A stretch of DNA of 64,000 nt from Hyphomicrobiales bacterium (GCA_900473175.1 UCKM01000015.1:1-64000); one strand, 5' to 3'; shown: positions 26,573 to 36,985, counted from the first letter of the stretch. Made by a program: numbers and translations. Notes: generated by a model from the sequence alone, not told the origin.

Positions 26573-27676
26573 TTAGTCGATTTGGACTGCCTTGCCGCCC
26601 TCCCACTTGTAGAAGACGAAGGCAGGCGTCGTGAGATCGCCGGTGTTCGAATAGGTGAGATCGCCGACGACGGTCGAGATTGGCTCACCCGACTTGATCT
26701 TGGCCGCAACCTCGGTTGGTTCAGCCGAACCGGCCTTTTCGATGCCGCCGGCAATGATCTGCATTGCGGCATAGGCATTGAGGGTGAAGGCTTCCGCCGG
26801 AATGTTCTTCGCCTGAAGCGCTTCGACAACCTTGGCAGCTGCCGGGTTTTTCGTCGGATCCGCGCTATTCGTGAAAAGCGTACCAGCGGCTGCATCACCG
26901 CCAATTGCCCAATATTCCGTGTTCGAAAGGCCATCAGGTCCAATGATCTGCGCCTTGATGCCCTGATCATTGAGCTGCCGTGCGATCAGGCCGCCCTCCG
27001 CATGATAGCCGCCGAAATAGATCACCTCGGCCTTCTCGGACTTCAGGCGCGTTACCAGCGCGCTGTAATCCTTTTCGCCCGCATTGATGCCTTCAAAAAC
27101 GACTTCCTTGACGCCGCCCTTGTTGAGGACCGATTGCAGGCCCTTGCCGATGCCGGTGCCATAAGGTGTCTTGTCGTAAATGATGGCGATGCGCTTGTCC
27201 TTATACTTGTCGAGGATGTACTTGCCTGCAACATCGGCCTGCTGGTCGTCGCGTCCGCATGTGCGGAAGACCGTCTCGAGGCCGCGGGTGGTGAGGTCTG
27301 GAGTGGTCGCGGTCGGCGTGACCATCACGATGCCGTTTTCCGCCAGAACGTCCGAAACCGGCATGGCAACGCCCGACGTGACCGGGCCGACGACGAACTT
27401 GATGCCTTCGCCGACAACCTGGTTGGCAACCGACACACCCTGCTTCGGCTCGCCGGCATCGTCAAAAATCTTGGTGACGATCTTTTCGCCCTTGATGCCG
27501 CCTGCGGCATTGATGGCTTCCGCAGCACTTTCCGCGCCATTCTTGACCTGCAAGCCATAGGCCGCGACGGGCCCGGTAACAGGCGCGATAATACCAACGA
27601 CGATGTCGGCTTTGGCAAATGAGGTCATCGCCATGACGGCGGCCAATGCCACGCCAGAGATCAACGATAAGCGCAT
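26573..27676 (-). CDS. Branched-chain amino-acid ABC transporter substrate-binding protein (LivK/LivJ type)
   Basis: 367 residues with a Sec signal peptide ([20 protein letters not shown], cleaved near AKA-D). The mature protein begins [20 protein letters not shown] and shows the two-lobed type I periplasmic-binding pattern with [31 protein letters not shown] and [15 protein letters not shown]. No permease or ATPase genes are next to it, so it must share a Liv system encoded elsewhere. Terminator and a GGAGG ribosome site are present. Confidence 0.93.
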   Translation of the reverse strand: MRLSLISGVALAAVMAMTSFAKADIVVGIIAPVTGPVAAYGLQVKNGAESAAEAINAAGGIKGEKIVTKIFDDAGEPKQGVSVANQVVGEGIKFVVGPVTSGVAMPVSDVLAENGIVMVTPTATTPDLTTRGLETVFRTCGRDDQQADVAGKYILDKYKDKRIAIIYDKTPYGTGIGKGLQSVLNKGGVKEVVFEGINAGEKDYSALVTRLKSEKAEVIYFGGYHAEGGLIARQLNDQGIKAQIIGPDGLSNTEYWAIGGDAAAGTLFTNSADPTKNPAAAKVVEALQAKNIPAEAFTLNAYAAMQIIAGGIEKAGSAEPTEVAAKIKSGEPISTVVGDLTYSNTGDLTTPAFVFYKWEGGKAVQID

Positions 27677-27906
27677 AGTTTCCTCCTTGGATTTTTTGTG
27701 CGTCCGGAGCGATCTCCGGGGCTGGCAGAGTTCTACTGACTTTGCAAATGGCTGTCAGCATCGATTGCTTGAAATTCCGCAAGAGCGGCAGAAAATCCGA
27801 TAAAAACTCAAAATCAACGGTCGTTCTCGGCCAAATCCATCAACTTTCTGAAGAAAATCATCAATCTTATTGTTGAATAGCGCTGGTTTCGCATTTTGTA
27901 GATTCT

Positions 27907-28179
27907 TCAGTCGGCATTCGGCAATCGGCGCATGGTGAATTCGATGATGTCGCCCGGACGCTCGTACCAGCTTTCGATTTCGGTCCAGTAGGCGGCTTTC
28001 GGATATTGCTCGAACCATTCGCGTGCCTTTTCGCGCGCCGCCAGGCGTGGCAGTTTGAAGCTCTCGCGAACGAAGGCACCGCGCTGCTGACTGCCGTCGC
28101 GGCGGCTTTCCTTCAGCTGTTTTCGCAAACCGTCGAGCGGTGGCTTGGGAAATTGCGACCTGGGCGCTTTGGAGACCAT
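27907..28179 (-). CDS. Small conserved hypothetical protein
   Basis: 90 residues, basic N-terminal half, then aromatic-rich helix (REWFEQYPKAAYWTEIESW) and a short strand (DIIEFTMRRLPN). AAGGGA lies seven bases before the ATG, and third-position GC matches neighbours. Not recognised as a named family. Divergent from hemF across 157 bases. Confidence 0.65.
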   Translation of the reverse strand: MVSKAPRSQFPKPPLDGLRKQLKESRRDGSQQRGAFVRESFKLPRLAAREKAREWFEQYPKAAYWTEIESWYERPGDIIEFTMRRLPNAD

Positions 28180-28336
28180 CCTGTAATCCCTTATAACCCT
28201 TGCACCCTTTGGAGATTAAGTAGTCTCAAGCCGGAAAACGAGTCATTTTTTACTGATCTGAGGAATGAGTAAACGCCCCCTTCCCTTTGGCAATTGGTTG
28301 TTGTGATATGTCCCCCATAAAAAAGGATTCTTTGCC

Positions 28337-29251
28337 ATGGACCGCCCGGACATTCCCGCCACCCTTCCCGAGGAACTCGAAGACAAGCAGGCCGCAGCCA
28401 CGGCTTGGTTCACGGAGTTGCGCGACAAGATCTGTGCCATCTTCGAACAGCTGGAAGACGAACTGGAAGGACCGCTTTCGGACCGGGCGCCGGGCCGCTT
28501 CAAGCAGACACCCTGGCAGCGCGATGACGGCAAAGGTGGCGGTGGAACCATGTCGATCATGCATGGACGCGTCTTCGAAAAAGTGGGAGTCCATATTTCG
28601 ACCGTTCACGGCGAGTTCTCCCAGGAATTTCGCAAGCAGATTCCCGGCGCGGAGGAGGACCCGCATTTCTGGGCATCGGGTATTTCGCTGATAGCCCACC
28701 CGCAAAGCCCGTATGTCCCGGCCGTGCATATGAACACGCGCATGGTGGTGACGACCCGGCAATGGTTCGGTGGAGGCGCCGATTTGACGCCCGTCCTCGA
28801 CCGCAAGCGCAATCGGGAAGACGCCGATACCGTTGCGTTCCACAAGGCGATGAAGTTTGTCTGCGACAAGCACTCTTCCGTGGCCGATTACGAGAAGTTC
28901 AAGACGTGGTGCGACGAGTATTTCTACCTGCCCCACCGCCAGGAACAGCGCGGTACAGGCGGCATCTTCTATGATTGGCTGCATTCCTCGGAAGAAAATG
29001 GCGGCTTCAACGCCGATTTCAATTTCACGCGCGATGTCGGCCGCGCCTTTTCGGTCGTCTATCCCTACCTCGTGCGCCAGAATTTCAACAAGGATTGGAC
29101 CGATGCCGACCGGCAGGAGCAGCTTGTCCGGCGCGGCCGCTATGTCGAGTTCAATCTGCTCTACGATCGCGGCACGATCTTTGGCTTGAGGACCGGTGGC
29201 AACGTCGACTCAATCCTTTCTTCGATGCCACCAACGGTCAAATGGCCGTGA
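28337..29251 (+). CDS. hemF: Oxygen-dependent coproporphyrinogen III oxidase
   Basis: 304 residues. Converts coproporphyrinogen III to protoporphyrinogen IX with O2 in heme synthesis. Key segments: [55 protein letters not shown], and RGGIFYD-like [16 protein letters not shown] precedes the ATG. The heme made here serves cytochromes such as the petABC complex. Confidence 0.97.
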   Translation: MDRPDIPATLPEELEDKQAAATAWFTELRDKICAIFEQLEDELEGPLSDRAPGRFKQTPWQRDDGKGGGGTMSIMHGRVFEKVGVHISTVHGEFSQEFRKQIPGAEEDPHFWASGISLIAHPQSPYVPAVHMNTRMVVTTRQWFGGGADLTPVLDRKRNREDADTVAFHKAMKFVCDKHSSVADYEKFKTWCDEYFYLPHRQEQRGTGGIFYDWLHSSEENGGFNADFNFTRDVGRAFSVVYPYLVRQNFNKDWTDADRQEQLVRRGRYVEFNLLYDRGTIFGLRTGGNVDSILSSMPPTVKWP

Positions 29252-29378
29252 GGACAGTTTAGAGGATCATTTCTCCCTTTCGTGCGTTATGATGCTTGCC
29301 GGTGCGGGAGTACCCCGCGCCCGATGGATCGAGCGCGTCAGGCGAACGTTTGCGCGCGCACAACAGGGAGAGAAAGCC

Positions 29379-29561
29379 ATGAAAGAACTTCATTGCGTTG
29401 TTCCCGGTTGCCAGTGGCATACCCGTCACGACACCGAAGCCGAAATCATCCGTCGCGCAACCGAACATCTGCGCGAGACCCATGGTGAAACGGTTATCCG
29501 TGAATCCATGCTTGAGACGATCAAGGCAAATATCCAGCCGGAAAAGGGCCGGGCCGCCTGA
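29379..29561 (+). CDS. DUF1059 domain protein
   Basis: 60 residues from the ATG with AGGGAGAG just upstream. Pattern MKELHCVVPGCQWHTRHDTE with Cys-x5-Cys followed by His residues (HLRETHG) gives a small zinc-finger-like C2H2 arrangement typical of DUF1059. Function unknown. It ends one base before the convergent cca gene. Confidence 0.85.
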   Translation: MKELHCVVPGCQWHTRHDTEAEIIRRATEHLRETHGETVIRESMLETIKANIQPEKGRAA

Positions 29562-30833
29562 TCAGGCTTTTCCTGCACTATCAGAGATTTTGGCAAGCAG
29601 TTCATCGCGTGTGAGGGTGAAATCGGATTTTATCCATTCATCCTCCAGCGCGCGTTGGAGTTTGCCTATTTCTGGGCCCCTATCGAGGCCGGCTGCGATA
29701 ATATCCCCGCCAGACAAGGGAAATTTCGGTTTTTCATAGCTACCGACGAATTCCAGCAGTTTCGACAGATAGCCTGCACGCATCATTGCAGCATTATCGT
29801 TGATAGCCTCCGCCCGAGCCGAGACCAGGGCAAGACGCAATCGATCTTCCATCCCTTGCCGGTCGCTGCGATAGAGCCGTTTCGCAAAACCAGCCTGCGA
29901 AATTTCCGGCTGTGGGGGAACGGTGGTGGCCCAGGCCTCAAGCCGCTCGCTCTCCTGGTTGGAGAGTTTCAGCCGTGCCGCAAGCTCGGCCATCCGTTCG
30001 GCATTCGGCGGGACCATGCTCGCGAGACGCAACAGCGGATCAGGATTCCACCCAAGATCCTGCTCGGTCCCGACGAGACCATGAATTGCGTCGATGCCCC
30101 ATTTCTCGGACTCAGGCAAGACGGCCGTCAGAACGCCGGCCTGACGCATCCATAGCAAGGCGCGCGAGGGATCGGGTGCGGCCAGCAGCTTTTTGAGTTC
30201 GGACCAGATGCGCTCTGCCGAGAGGCGAGAAAGGCCATCCTTCAGCCGCGCACACGCCTTCAGTCCTTCACTTTCCGGCCGCCCCCTCCCATACCACGCG
30301 AAAAAACGGAAGAACCGCAAAATGCGCAGGTAATCTTCGCGGATGCGCAGTTCCGCATCGCCAATGAACCGCAATGTCTGGTTCTCGATGTCGGCCAGTC
30401 CCCCAACCAGATCGACGACCGTCCCGTCGGCCTCGGCGTAGAGCGCATTGATAGTGAAATCGCGCCGTTCCGCATCGACCTGCCAGTCGCGGCCAAAGGC
30501 CACTTCGGCATGCCGCCCGTCGGTTTCGACGTCAGCCCGCAGCGTTGTCACTTCATAGGGCTTGCCTTCAGCGACAACCGTGATCGTGCCGTGTTCAATG
30601 CCGGTTGGAATTGCCTTGAAGCCCGCCTGCTTCGCCCGCCGCAAGGTCTCTTCGGGCAAACAGGTGGTGGCAATGTCGAGATCGCTGACTTTCTGACCAA
30701 GCAGCGTATTGCGGATCGCGCCGCCGACGATGCGCGCGCCCTCACCGTCCGCCGACAGCGCTGCCAGCAATGTTTGCACCGGCGTGTCCTTTAGCCAAGC
30801 GGCCTTGTCGGCGATCGAGATTGGGTTGCTCAA
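29562..30833 (-). CDS. cca: CCA tRNA nucleotidyltransferase
   Basis: 423 residues from a TTG start that overlaps the stop of the nudix gene by four bases (TTGA); an open frame continues upstream but is antisense-like read-through. The nucleotidyltransferase core has RIVGGAIRNTLLGQKVSDLD with GG and D-x-D, TTLRADVETDGRHAEVAFG (RRD-like), and the second acidic block FTINALYAEADGTVVDLVGG. EDYLRILRFFRFFAWYG and QESERLEAWA follow. Adds or repairs the 3' CCA of tRNA. Third gene of the DUF1285-nudix-cca operon. Confidence 0.94.
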   Translation of the reverse strand: MSNPISIADKAAWLKDTPVQTLLAALSADGEGARIVGGAIRNTLLGQKVSDLDIATTCLPEETLRRAKQAGFKAIPTGIEHGTITVVAEGKPYEVTTLRADVETDGRHAEVAFGRDWQVDAERRDFTINALYAEADGTVVDLVGGLADIENQTLRFIGDAELRIREDYLRILRFFRFFAWYGRGRPESEGLKACARLKDGLSRLSAERIWSELKKLLAAPDPSRALLWMRQAGVLTAVLPESEKWGIDAIHGLVGTEQDLGWNPDPLLRLASMVPPNAERMAELAARLKLSNQESERLEAWATTVPPQPEISQAGFAKRLYRSDRQGMEDRLRLALVSARAEAINDNAAMMRAGYLSKLLEFVGSYEKPKFPLSGGDIIAAGLDRGPEIGKLQRALEDEWIKSDFTLTRDELLAKISDSAGKA

Positions 30834-31471
30834 GAGTAGAGCCTTTCGTAGAGCGTGCGGATGATGCCGGCGGTAACGCCCCAGATGAAGCGATCGCCGA
30901 AGGGCATCGTATAATAAAAGCGTTCCTTGTCCTGCCACATCCGGCTTTCGCGGCGATGATTGGCGGGATTCATCAGGAACGATAGCGGCACCTCGAAGAC
31001 ATCGGCGACCTCATCCGGGTTTGGCGACAGATCAAAGGGCGGATGCACCAGGCCAAGCACCGGTATGATCGAAAATCCGGTCGTCGTAAGATAGCGCGGC
31101 AGACGTCCGAGAAGCTCGACATGCCGCCCTTCAAGCCCGATTTCCTCATGAGCCTCGCGCAGCGCCGCCTTCTCCGGCTCGTAATCATCTTCGGGATCGA
31201 TGGCGCCGCCCGGAAAGGCAACCTGACCCGAATGTTTGCGCATGGTGTCGGTGCGCAGGGTAAGGATCACGCTCGCCTCGTCGCCCCGATCCACGATCGG
31301 CACAAGGACCGCGGCATCGCGCAATGGATTTGCGGCGATCAGGGCGTCAAGCTCGGGATTGAGCCGATGATCGCCATGATCGTCACCGATAGTTTCATTG
31401 CCCTTGAGCGCCACACGCCGCGCAAAGGCACGGGCGGAGAAGCCATCTTCCAATGGTTTGACATAGCTCAT
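30830..31471 (-). CDS. CoA-pyrophosphatase-type nudix hydrolase
   Basis: 213 residues. LTLRTDTMRKHSGQVAFPGG is the UPF0035/NudL signature that precedes the nudix box, and ALREAHEEIGLEG is the box itself, so coenzyme A or acyl-CoA diphosphate cleavage is the likely activity. It overlaps both neighbours by four bases, confirming a tightly coupled operon DUF1285-nudix-cca. Confidence 0.9.
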   Translation of the reverse strand: MSYVKPLEDGFSARAFARRVALKGNETIGDDHGDHRLNPELDALIAANPLRDAAVLVPIVDRGDEASVILTLRTDTMRKHSGQVAFPGGAIDPEDDYEPEKAALREAHEEIGLEGRHVELLGRLPRYLTTTGFSIIPVLGLVHPPFDLSPNPDEVADVFEVPLSFLMNPANHRRESRMWQDKERFYYTMPFGDRFIWGVTAGIIRTLYERLYS

Positions 31472-32076
31472 AAGCTTTGCTTTTCAAGTTCGCCCGAAGG
31501 CATGATGGCAAACACGGTACCTTTCGACCGGACGCAGAACATGGTTCGTCCATTGACGGCGATATCCTCGCCATGACTGACCAGTTCATACATGACCGGG
31601 CGCGCAAGCAGCGCTTCGAGCCGCCCGCGCACGCGAAGGTAAGGTTTCAAGCCGCCATTGTCGCGGTCGACGACAAAACGTAAGGGATTGTCGCGTCCTG
31701 CCTCGACAATATCACCGACATTTGTCCGAAACGTCATGACCTGGTCAGTTCCCCGACCGGAAACATTGAGTTCGACGGCCAGGAAATGTGCATCCTCAAC
31801 GCGGATACCGACTTTCTCGACGGGGGTCACCAGATAGGTCTTGCCGTCGGCATCCTTGCGCAAGACTGTCGAAAACAGGCGCACCAAGGGCTGCCGCCCA
31901 ATGGGCGTTCCCATATAGAACCAGGTCCCGTCGGCCTTGATCTCCATATCGAGATCGCCGCAAAAGTCGGGATTCCATTTCTCCACTGGCGGCAGACCCT
32001 TGCCCTGGGCAGCGGCGCGAGAGATCAGCGCCTCTAGTCCCGCAGCGTCGCGTGGAGTGGTTTCTGACAGTGCCAT
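31468..32076 (-). CDS. DUF1285 domain protein
   Basis: 202 residues. Contains GLPPVEKWNPDFCGDLDMEI, GTWFYMGTPIGRQPLVRLFS, and VEKVGIRVEDAHFLAVEL, all typical DUF1285 blocks. Structures in the family show two small beta domains; no catalytic residues are known. First gene of a three-gene operon with four-base overlaps. Divergent from the MoxR operon across 153 bases that carry direct repeats. Confidence 0.88.
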   Translation of the reverse strand: MALSETTPRDAAGLEALISRAAAQGKGLPPVEKWNPDFCGDLDMEIKADGTWFYMGTPIGRQPLVRLFSTVLRKDADGKTYLVTPVEKVGIRVEDAHFLAVELNVSGRGTDQVMTFRTNVGDIVEAGRDNPLRFVVDRDNGGLKPYLRVRGRLEALLARPVMYELVSHGEDIAVNGRTMFCVRSKGTVFAIMPSGELEKQSL

Positions 32077-32137
32077 GGCCCTGACCTTTTTTCTGTATAC
32101 GTCACGAAATAGTCACCGTTGAACCGCTTGTCTGCAA

Positions 32138-32191
32138 GTCATAGTGATTTAGAGTCGTTTCAGCATGTCATAGTGACTTGGAGTCATTTAA
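32138..32191. promoter_or_regulatory. Tandem 25-bp direct repeats in the DUF1285/MoxR divergent promoter region
   Basis: Copies at 32138-32162 and 32167-32191 share 21 of 25 positions and begin with the identical GTCATAGTGA; period is 29 bases. The second copy flows into a GAGTC-N10-GACTC dyad (32180-32199). A third, weaker GTCAC element precedes them at 32101. Such spacing suggests an operator for the MoxR operon or the DUF1285 operon, or both. Confidence 0.5.
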
Positions 32192-32229
32192 GAAAGACTC
32201 TGTGCAGATACCAGCGGTGAGGTAAATCC

Positions 32230-33237
32230 ATGACCATGATTAAACCTGAGGTACCGTCCGATCCGAAGGCAATGATCGCCGAAGCCGAAAAAGCGCTGGC
32301 AGATATTGCCAAGATCAGGGACGGCATCGGCACCGTCATTTTTGGTCAGGAAAGTGTCATTGAAAGGACACTTGTCGCGCTCCTGGCGGGTGGTCATGCC
32401 CTTCTTGTCGGTGTCCCTGGCCTTGCGAAGACCAAGCTGGTGGAAACACTCGGAACGGTGCTTGGGCTGGACGACCGCCGCATCCAGTTCACCCCGGACC
32501 TGATGCCGTCAGACATTCTCGGTTCCGAAATCATGGAACAGGACGACAAAGGCAAGCGCTACTTCCGCTACGTGAAAGGTCCTATTTTCGCGCAGTTGCT
32601 GATGGCCGACGAGATCAACCGTGCGTCGCCACGCACCCAATCGGCGCTGCTGCAGGCCATGCAGGAATATCACGTGACGATCGCCGGCGAACGCTATGAC
32701 CTGCCGCGGCCCTTCCACGTGCTCGCAACACAAAATCCGCTGGAACAGGAAGGAACCTATCCGCTGCCGGAAGCACAGCTCGATCGCTTCCTCATGCAGA
32801 TCGACATCCTCTATCCCGAACTTGAAGCGGAGCGGCGCGTCCTTCTCGAAACCACGGGTACATCCGAAACCGCCGCGACACGGGTCATCGATGCCGAGCG
32901 GCTGCTCGAAATTCAACAGCTCATCCGGCGCATGCCGGTTCCCGAGGGCGTCGTCGACGCCATCCTGAAGCTTGTACGCTCGGCGCGTCCAGGCGCCGAC
33001 AACGAGATGGCGCGGAAGTTCATCTCCTGGGGGCCCGGACCGCGCGCAAGCCAGGCGCTGATGCTATGTGCCCGCGCCCGCGCGCTGTACGAAGGGCGAC
33101 TTGCACCATCGGTTGACGATGTGAAGGCGCTGGCCGAGCCGGTGCTGCAGCATCGTATGGCGCTGACCTTTGCCGCCCGCGCCGACGGCATGAATGTGCG
33201 TGATGTCATTGGTAATGTGACAAAGGCCGCGCTCTGA
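32230..33237 (+). CDS. MoxR-family AAA+ ATPase
   Basis: 335 residues. Walker A is atypical for P-loops but usual for MoxR (LLVGVPGLAKTKLVETL, about residue 60), Walker B is LLMADEINRASPRTQSALLQ, sensor 1 is VLATQNPLEQEGTYPLPEAQ, and a C-terminal lid domain follows. MoxR ATPases act as chaperones assembling or activating von Willebrand-type protein complexes. GAGGT precedes the ATG. Stop and next start overlap as TGATG. First of four co-directional genes. Confidence 0.95.
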   Translation: MTMIKPEVPSDPKAMIAEAEKALADIAKIRDGIGTVIFGQESVIERTLVALLAGGHALLVGVPGLAKTKLVETLGTVLGLDDRRIQFTPDLMPSDILGSEIMEQDDKGKRYFRYVKGPIFAQLLMADEINRASPRTQSALLQAMQEYHVTIAGERYDLPRPFHVLATQNPLEQEGTYPLPEAQLDRFLMQIDILYPELEAERRVLLETTGTSETAATRVIDAERLLEIQQLIRRMPVPEGVVDAILKLVRSARPGADNEMARKFISWGPGPRASQALMLCARARALYEGRLAPSVDDVKALAEPVLQHRMALTFAARADGMNVRDVIGNVTKAAL

Positions 33238-34154
33238 TGGCACCAATCGGCGCGCAAGTTCAGCGGACCGAGACCGGCGATGCGCTTGCGCGTGCCCGTC
33301 AACGTGCTGCCTTGCTGCCTGATCTTCTGGTGGAAGCGCGCCGTATCCTGAATACGGTCAATACCGGCTGGCATGGCCGGCGCAAGCGCGGCGTCGGTGA
33401 GAGCTTCTGGCAGTTTCGTCCCTATACCGAAGGCGAAGCCGTTTCGCGCATCGACTGGCGACGGTCCGCCCGCGACGACCGCACCTATATCCGCGATCAG
33501 GAGTGGGAAGCGGCTCATACCGTCTGGCTGTGGGCTGACTCTTCGCCCTCGATGCTTTTCAAATCCGAGCAGGCGCAGGTATCGAAAGAATCGCGAGCCA
33601 TCGTCCTGGTGCTCGCTTTGGCCGAACTCCTCTCGCGCAGCGGCGAGCGTATCGGCTATCCCGACATTGGCGACCCATATTCCGCCCGCAACGGTGCCGA
33701 GCGTTTGGCGACGTTGCTCTCGCATGCAATAAAGCTGCCCGCGAAGCCGGACCTCAGCAAGGTACGGCGATTTTCGGACGTGGTTCTGGTCAGCGATTTT
33801 CTCGAACCCGTCGAGGACACGCTCGCCGTGCTGAAAAAGCTGGCGCATGATGGCGCCCGCGCGCACCTCATTGAGGTCTACGACCCCGCCGAGGAAGATT
33901 TTCCCTATAAGCGACGCACTGAATTCATCGATCCCGAAACCGGCGCCTCGCTGACCTTCGGACGCGCACAGGACTATGCGCAAGATTACCGCAACCTGTT
34001 TTATGCGCGCCGCGAAACCTTGAGCGCCTATTGCAAGCGGATCGGCTGGAGCTACACCACCAACCGCACAGATCGGTTGGCTTCTGAGGCTCTCGTTACC
34101 GTTCACATGAACATGACCGCCAGTATCGGCTACCAGGGCGGAGGTGCTGCATGA
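33237..34154 (+). CDS. DUF58 domain protein
   Basis: 305 residues. The DUF58 core motif appears as GVGESFWQFRPYTEGEAVSR followed by IDWRRSARDDRTYIRDQEWE. The rest has a vWA-like alternation (TVWLWADSSPSMLF with D-x-S-x-S, VLVSDFLEP), suggesting an incomplete MIDAS site. DUF58 proteins are standard partners of MoxR. Overlaps moxR and the BatA-like gene by one to four bases, so expression is coupled. Confidence 0.93.
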   Translation: MAPIGAQVQRTETGDALARARQRAALLPDLLVEARRILNTVNTGWHGRRKRGVGESFWQFRPYTEGEAVSRIDWRRSARDDRTYIRDQEWEAAHTVWLWADSSPSMLFKSEQAQVSKESRAIVLVLALAELLSRSGERIGYPDIGDPYSARNGAERLATLLSHAIKLPAKPDLSKVRRFSDVVLVSDFLEPVEDTLAVLKKLAHDGARAHLIEVYDPAEEDFPYKRRTEFIDPETGASLTFGRAQDYAQDYRNLFYARRETLSAYCKRIGWSYTTNRTDRLASEALVTVHMNMTASIGYQGGGAA

Positions 34155-36982
34155 ACGCACTTCCCCTCGCCTTTGGCGCTCCGGCAATTCTCGCAGGGCT
34201 GATCGTGCTCCCGGTTATCTGGTGGCTGCTGCGCGTCACGCCGCCGCGACCCGTCCGCGAGATTTTTCCCCCGCTCAAGATTCTGGCGCAACTTCTCAAA
34301 AAGGAGGAAACGCCCAACAAGAGTCCCTGGTGGCTGACGCTGCTGCGCCTGCTCCTTGCGACCTTCGTGATCCTCGCGCTGTCAGAACCAGTCTGGAATC
34401 CGCGCCCGGAGACGCTGACCGGCAAGGAGCCGATTGCCATCGTTCTCGACAATGGCTGGTCCTCCAACGAGGAATGGAGCGCCCGTAAGGAGACAGCCGA
34501 AAGGCTGATTGCCGACGCCGCGAATTCCGGTGCGCTGATCTATATTCTTGGAACAGCTGAAAAGACCAATATGGACGTCGGTCCTTTCGATGCGACAACC
34601 GCGTTGGAGCGGGTGCGTGCGCTTAATGTGCGACCGATCCCGGTCGATCGCCCCGCTGCGTTCGGGCGGTTGCAGGCGGCGCTCGCCAATGTGACTGGAA
34701 CAAGGATTGCCTACCTTAACGACGGTATCGATTCACCGGCGGCGAGCGAGGCGCTCAAATCGCTCACGGGTTCCGGTATCGCATCGATGATCTGGTATGA
34801 ACCGTCGATCAGCTCGCTCGTTGCCATCCGCCAGGCGGAGAACAATGCCAACGGGCTGACGGTCCATGCGGTGCGCCCGAGCAATGATCGCGGCCAGGGC
34901 GCAGTCACCATTGGCGCCTTCGATGAAAAAGGACGGCGGATCGCCGAAACGGGTCTGACCTTTGCTCCAGGCGAAGCCACCGGCCAAGCCGTCATCAATG
35001 CGCCTTATGAGTTGCGCAATGATTTCCATACGCTGCGCGTTGACGGCACGGCGCAGGCGGGCGCAACCTATCTCATCGATGACAACAACAAGCGCAGGCG
35101 GGTTGCCCTGCTTTCCGGATCGGAAGCGGATCTATCACAGCCCCTGCTCTCGCCGCTCTATTACATCTCCCGTGCACTCGAACCCTTCGCCGACCTGCTT
35201 CGCCCGCGCAATGCGGAACTGGTAAAGGCTGTCCCCGAGCTTCTGGAGCAGAAGCCGTCTGTCGTCATCATGGCGGATATCGGCAAACTGCCAGCGGAGA
35301 CTGAGAAGATATTGTCAGACTGGGTCAATAGTGGCGGCACGCTGATCCGCTTCGCCGGACCGCGCCTCGCCGGCAGCAGCGAAGTCGATCCGCTTCTCCC
35401 GGTGACCCTGCGCAAGGGCGAGCGGTCTCTCGGCGGCGCCTTGTCCTGGAAGGAATCGCAGCCGGTTGCAGCTTTCCCTGAAAACGGGCCCTTCGCGGGC
35501 CTGCCGACCCCGCAGGATGTGACGGTCACACGCCAGGTTCTGGCCGAGCCTTCGTCCGATCTTTACGACAAGAGCTGGGCCAATCTGGCTGACGGAACGC
35601 CGCTCGTCACCGGCGAAACGCGCAAGCGCGGACAGCTTGTGCTGTTTCATGTCACGCCCGAGGCGACATGGTCGAACCTGCCGATCAGCGGCAGCTTCGT
35701 CGACATGCTGCATCGCCTCGTTGCCCTGTCGCACAATGCCGGACCAGCCACCAATCCCAACGATGCCAACGCTTCGCGCGCGCCGCCGCCCTACCTGATC
35801 CTGAATGCGGAAGGTGCGCTCATGCCGCCGAACGGCGACGCCAAGCCGCTGATCACCAGGACAGGTCAGACTCCGCAGGTTAGTTTCGACAATCCGCCCG
35901 GCTTCTACGGCGTCGAGGATGCGATGTCGGCGCTCAATCTTTTCAAGCCCGACAGCGAAATCAGGCCGTTGATCAGGCCCGACCTGACGATCCCCGTGAT
36001 GACTGCGCGCTATGCGGCCGACGAGTCCGTACCGCTGCGCGGGCCGCTGTTTGTTCTTGCCGCTCTTCTGTTGATTGCCGACGCCATAGCCATTCTTTGG
36101 CTGGGCGGGCATCTGCGCAGGCGTTTCCGGCCGGTCGTGGCGGCCCCTCTTGTGCTGTTGTTTTTGCCGGTCATGTTCGCAACTGGTCCATCTCCTGCGC
36201 GGGCCCAGCAGAATGACAGCAAGCCGGGCGACCAGACCATCCTTGACGCGGTGAACGTCACCCACCTTGCCTATGTAATTACGGGCGACAGCGCCGTCGA
36301 TGATATCAGCAAGGCTGGCTTGGCCGGCCTGTCGCGCGCACTCTCTGACAGCACGGCTCTGGAACCGGGCGACCCAGTCGGCATCAATCCCGCCACGGAC
36401 GAACTTGCCTTCTTTCCGCTTATTTATTGGCCCATCGATTCCCGAGCCAGGATGCCGTCCCCCGAAGCGATCGCCAAGATCGATGCCTATATGCAGCAAG
36501 GCGGAACGGTGCTCTTCGACACGCGCGACCAGGACGCAGCCGCAGTCAGCTTCGACAATGCAGCGACACCGTCCAACCAAAGATTGCGCGATATCCTCGC
36601 CGGACTGAACATTCCGCCGCTGGAACCTGTTCCAAGCGACCATGTGTTGACCAAGTCTTTCTATATCCTGCAGGATTTTCCAGGACGTTATCGCGGCAGT
36701 CCGCTTTGGGTGCAGGCTTCGCTGTCCACCGAAACTCGATCCGACCGTCCCGTCCGCGCTGGCGATGGCGTTACTCCGATCATGATAACCGGCAATGATT
36801 TTGCCGGTGCATGGGCGATCGACGCCAACGGTTCACCATTGTTTCCGACCGTGCCCAATGACCCGATGCAGCGCACCTATGCGTTTCGCACCGGCATCAA
36901 CATCGTCATGTACATGCTGACCGGCAACTACAAGTCCGATCAGGTACACGTCCCCGATCTCCTTGAACGGCTGGGGAATTAA
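34151..36982 (+). CDS. BatA N-terminal/DUF4159 large membrane protein
   Basis: 943 residues. The N-terminus has two close membrane helices (PAILAGLIVLPVIWWLLRVT and LLRLLLATFVILALS) flanking a short loop, as in BatA proteins. A vWA-like stretch (IAIVLDNGWSSNEEW) and class I glutamine-amidotransferase-like domain follow; another helix pair lies near residues 625-680. The DUF4159 domain occupies about 700-943 (LAYVITGDSAVDDISKAGLA, FFPLIYWPIDSRARMPSPEA). ATGA overlap with the DUF58 gene. Function unknown. Confidence 0.88.
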   Translation: MNALPLAFGAPAILAGLIVLPVIWWLLRVTPPRPVREIFPPLKILAQLLKKEETPNKSPWWLTLLRLLLATFVILALSEPVWNPRPETLTGKEPIAIVLDNGWSSNEEWSARKETAERLIADAANSGALIYILGTAEKTNMDVGPFDATTALERVRALNVRPIPVDRPAAFGRLQAALANVTGTRIAYLNDGIDSPAASEALKSLTGSGIASMIWYEPSISSLVAIRQAENNANGLTVHAVRPSNDRGQGAVTIGAFDEKGRRIAETGLTFAPGEATGQAVINAPYELRNDFHTLRVDGTAQAGATYLIDDNNKRRRVALLSGSEADLSQPLLSPLYYISRALEPFADLLRPRNAELVKAVPELLEQKPSVVIMADIGKLPAETEKILSDWVNSGGTLIRFAGPRLAGSSEVDPLLPVTLRKGERSLGGALSWKESQPVAAFPENGPFAGLPTPQDVTVTRQVLAEPSSDLYDKSWANLADGTPLVTGETRKRGQLVLFHVTPEATWSNLPISGSFVDMLHRLVALSHNAGPATNPNDANASRAPPPYLILNAEGALMPPNGDAKPLITRTGQTPQVSFDNPPGFYGVEDAMSALNLFKPDSEIRPLIRPDLTIPVMTARYAADESVPLRGPLFVLAALLLIADAIAILWLGGHLRRRFRPVVAAPLVLLFLPVMFATGPSPARAQQNDSKPGDQTILDAVNVTHLAYVITGDSAVDDISKAGLAGLSRALSDSTALEPGDPVGINPATDELAFFPLIYWPIDSRARMPSPEAIAKIDAYMQQGGTVLFDTRDQDAAAVSFDNAATPSNQRLRDILAGLNIPPLEPVPSDHVLTKSFYILQDFPGRYRGSPLWVQASLSTETRSDRPVRAGDGVTPIMITGNDFAGAWAIDANGSPLFPTVPNDPMQRTYAFRTGINIVMYMLTGNYKSDQVHVPDLLERLGN

Positions 36983-36985
36983 GCG

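Noticed and set aside
26558-27622. 354-codon plus-strand frame opposite the LivK-type gene
   Set aside because: Antisense shadow; no start site support.
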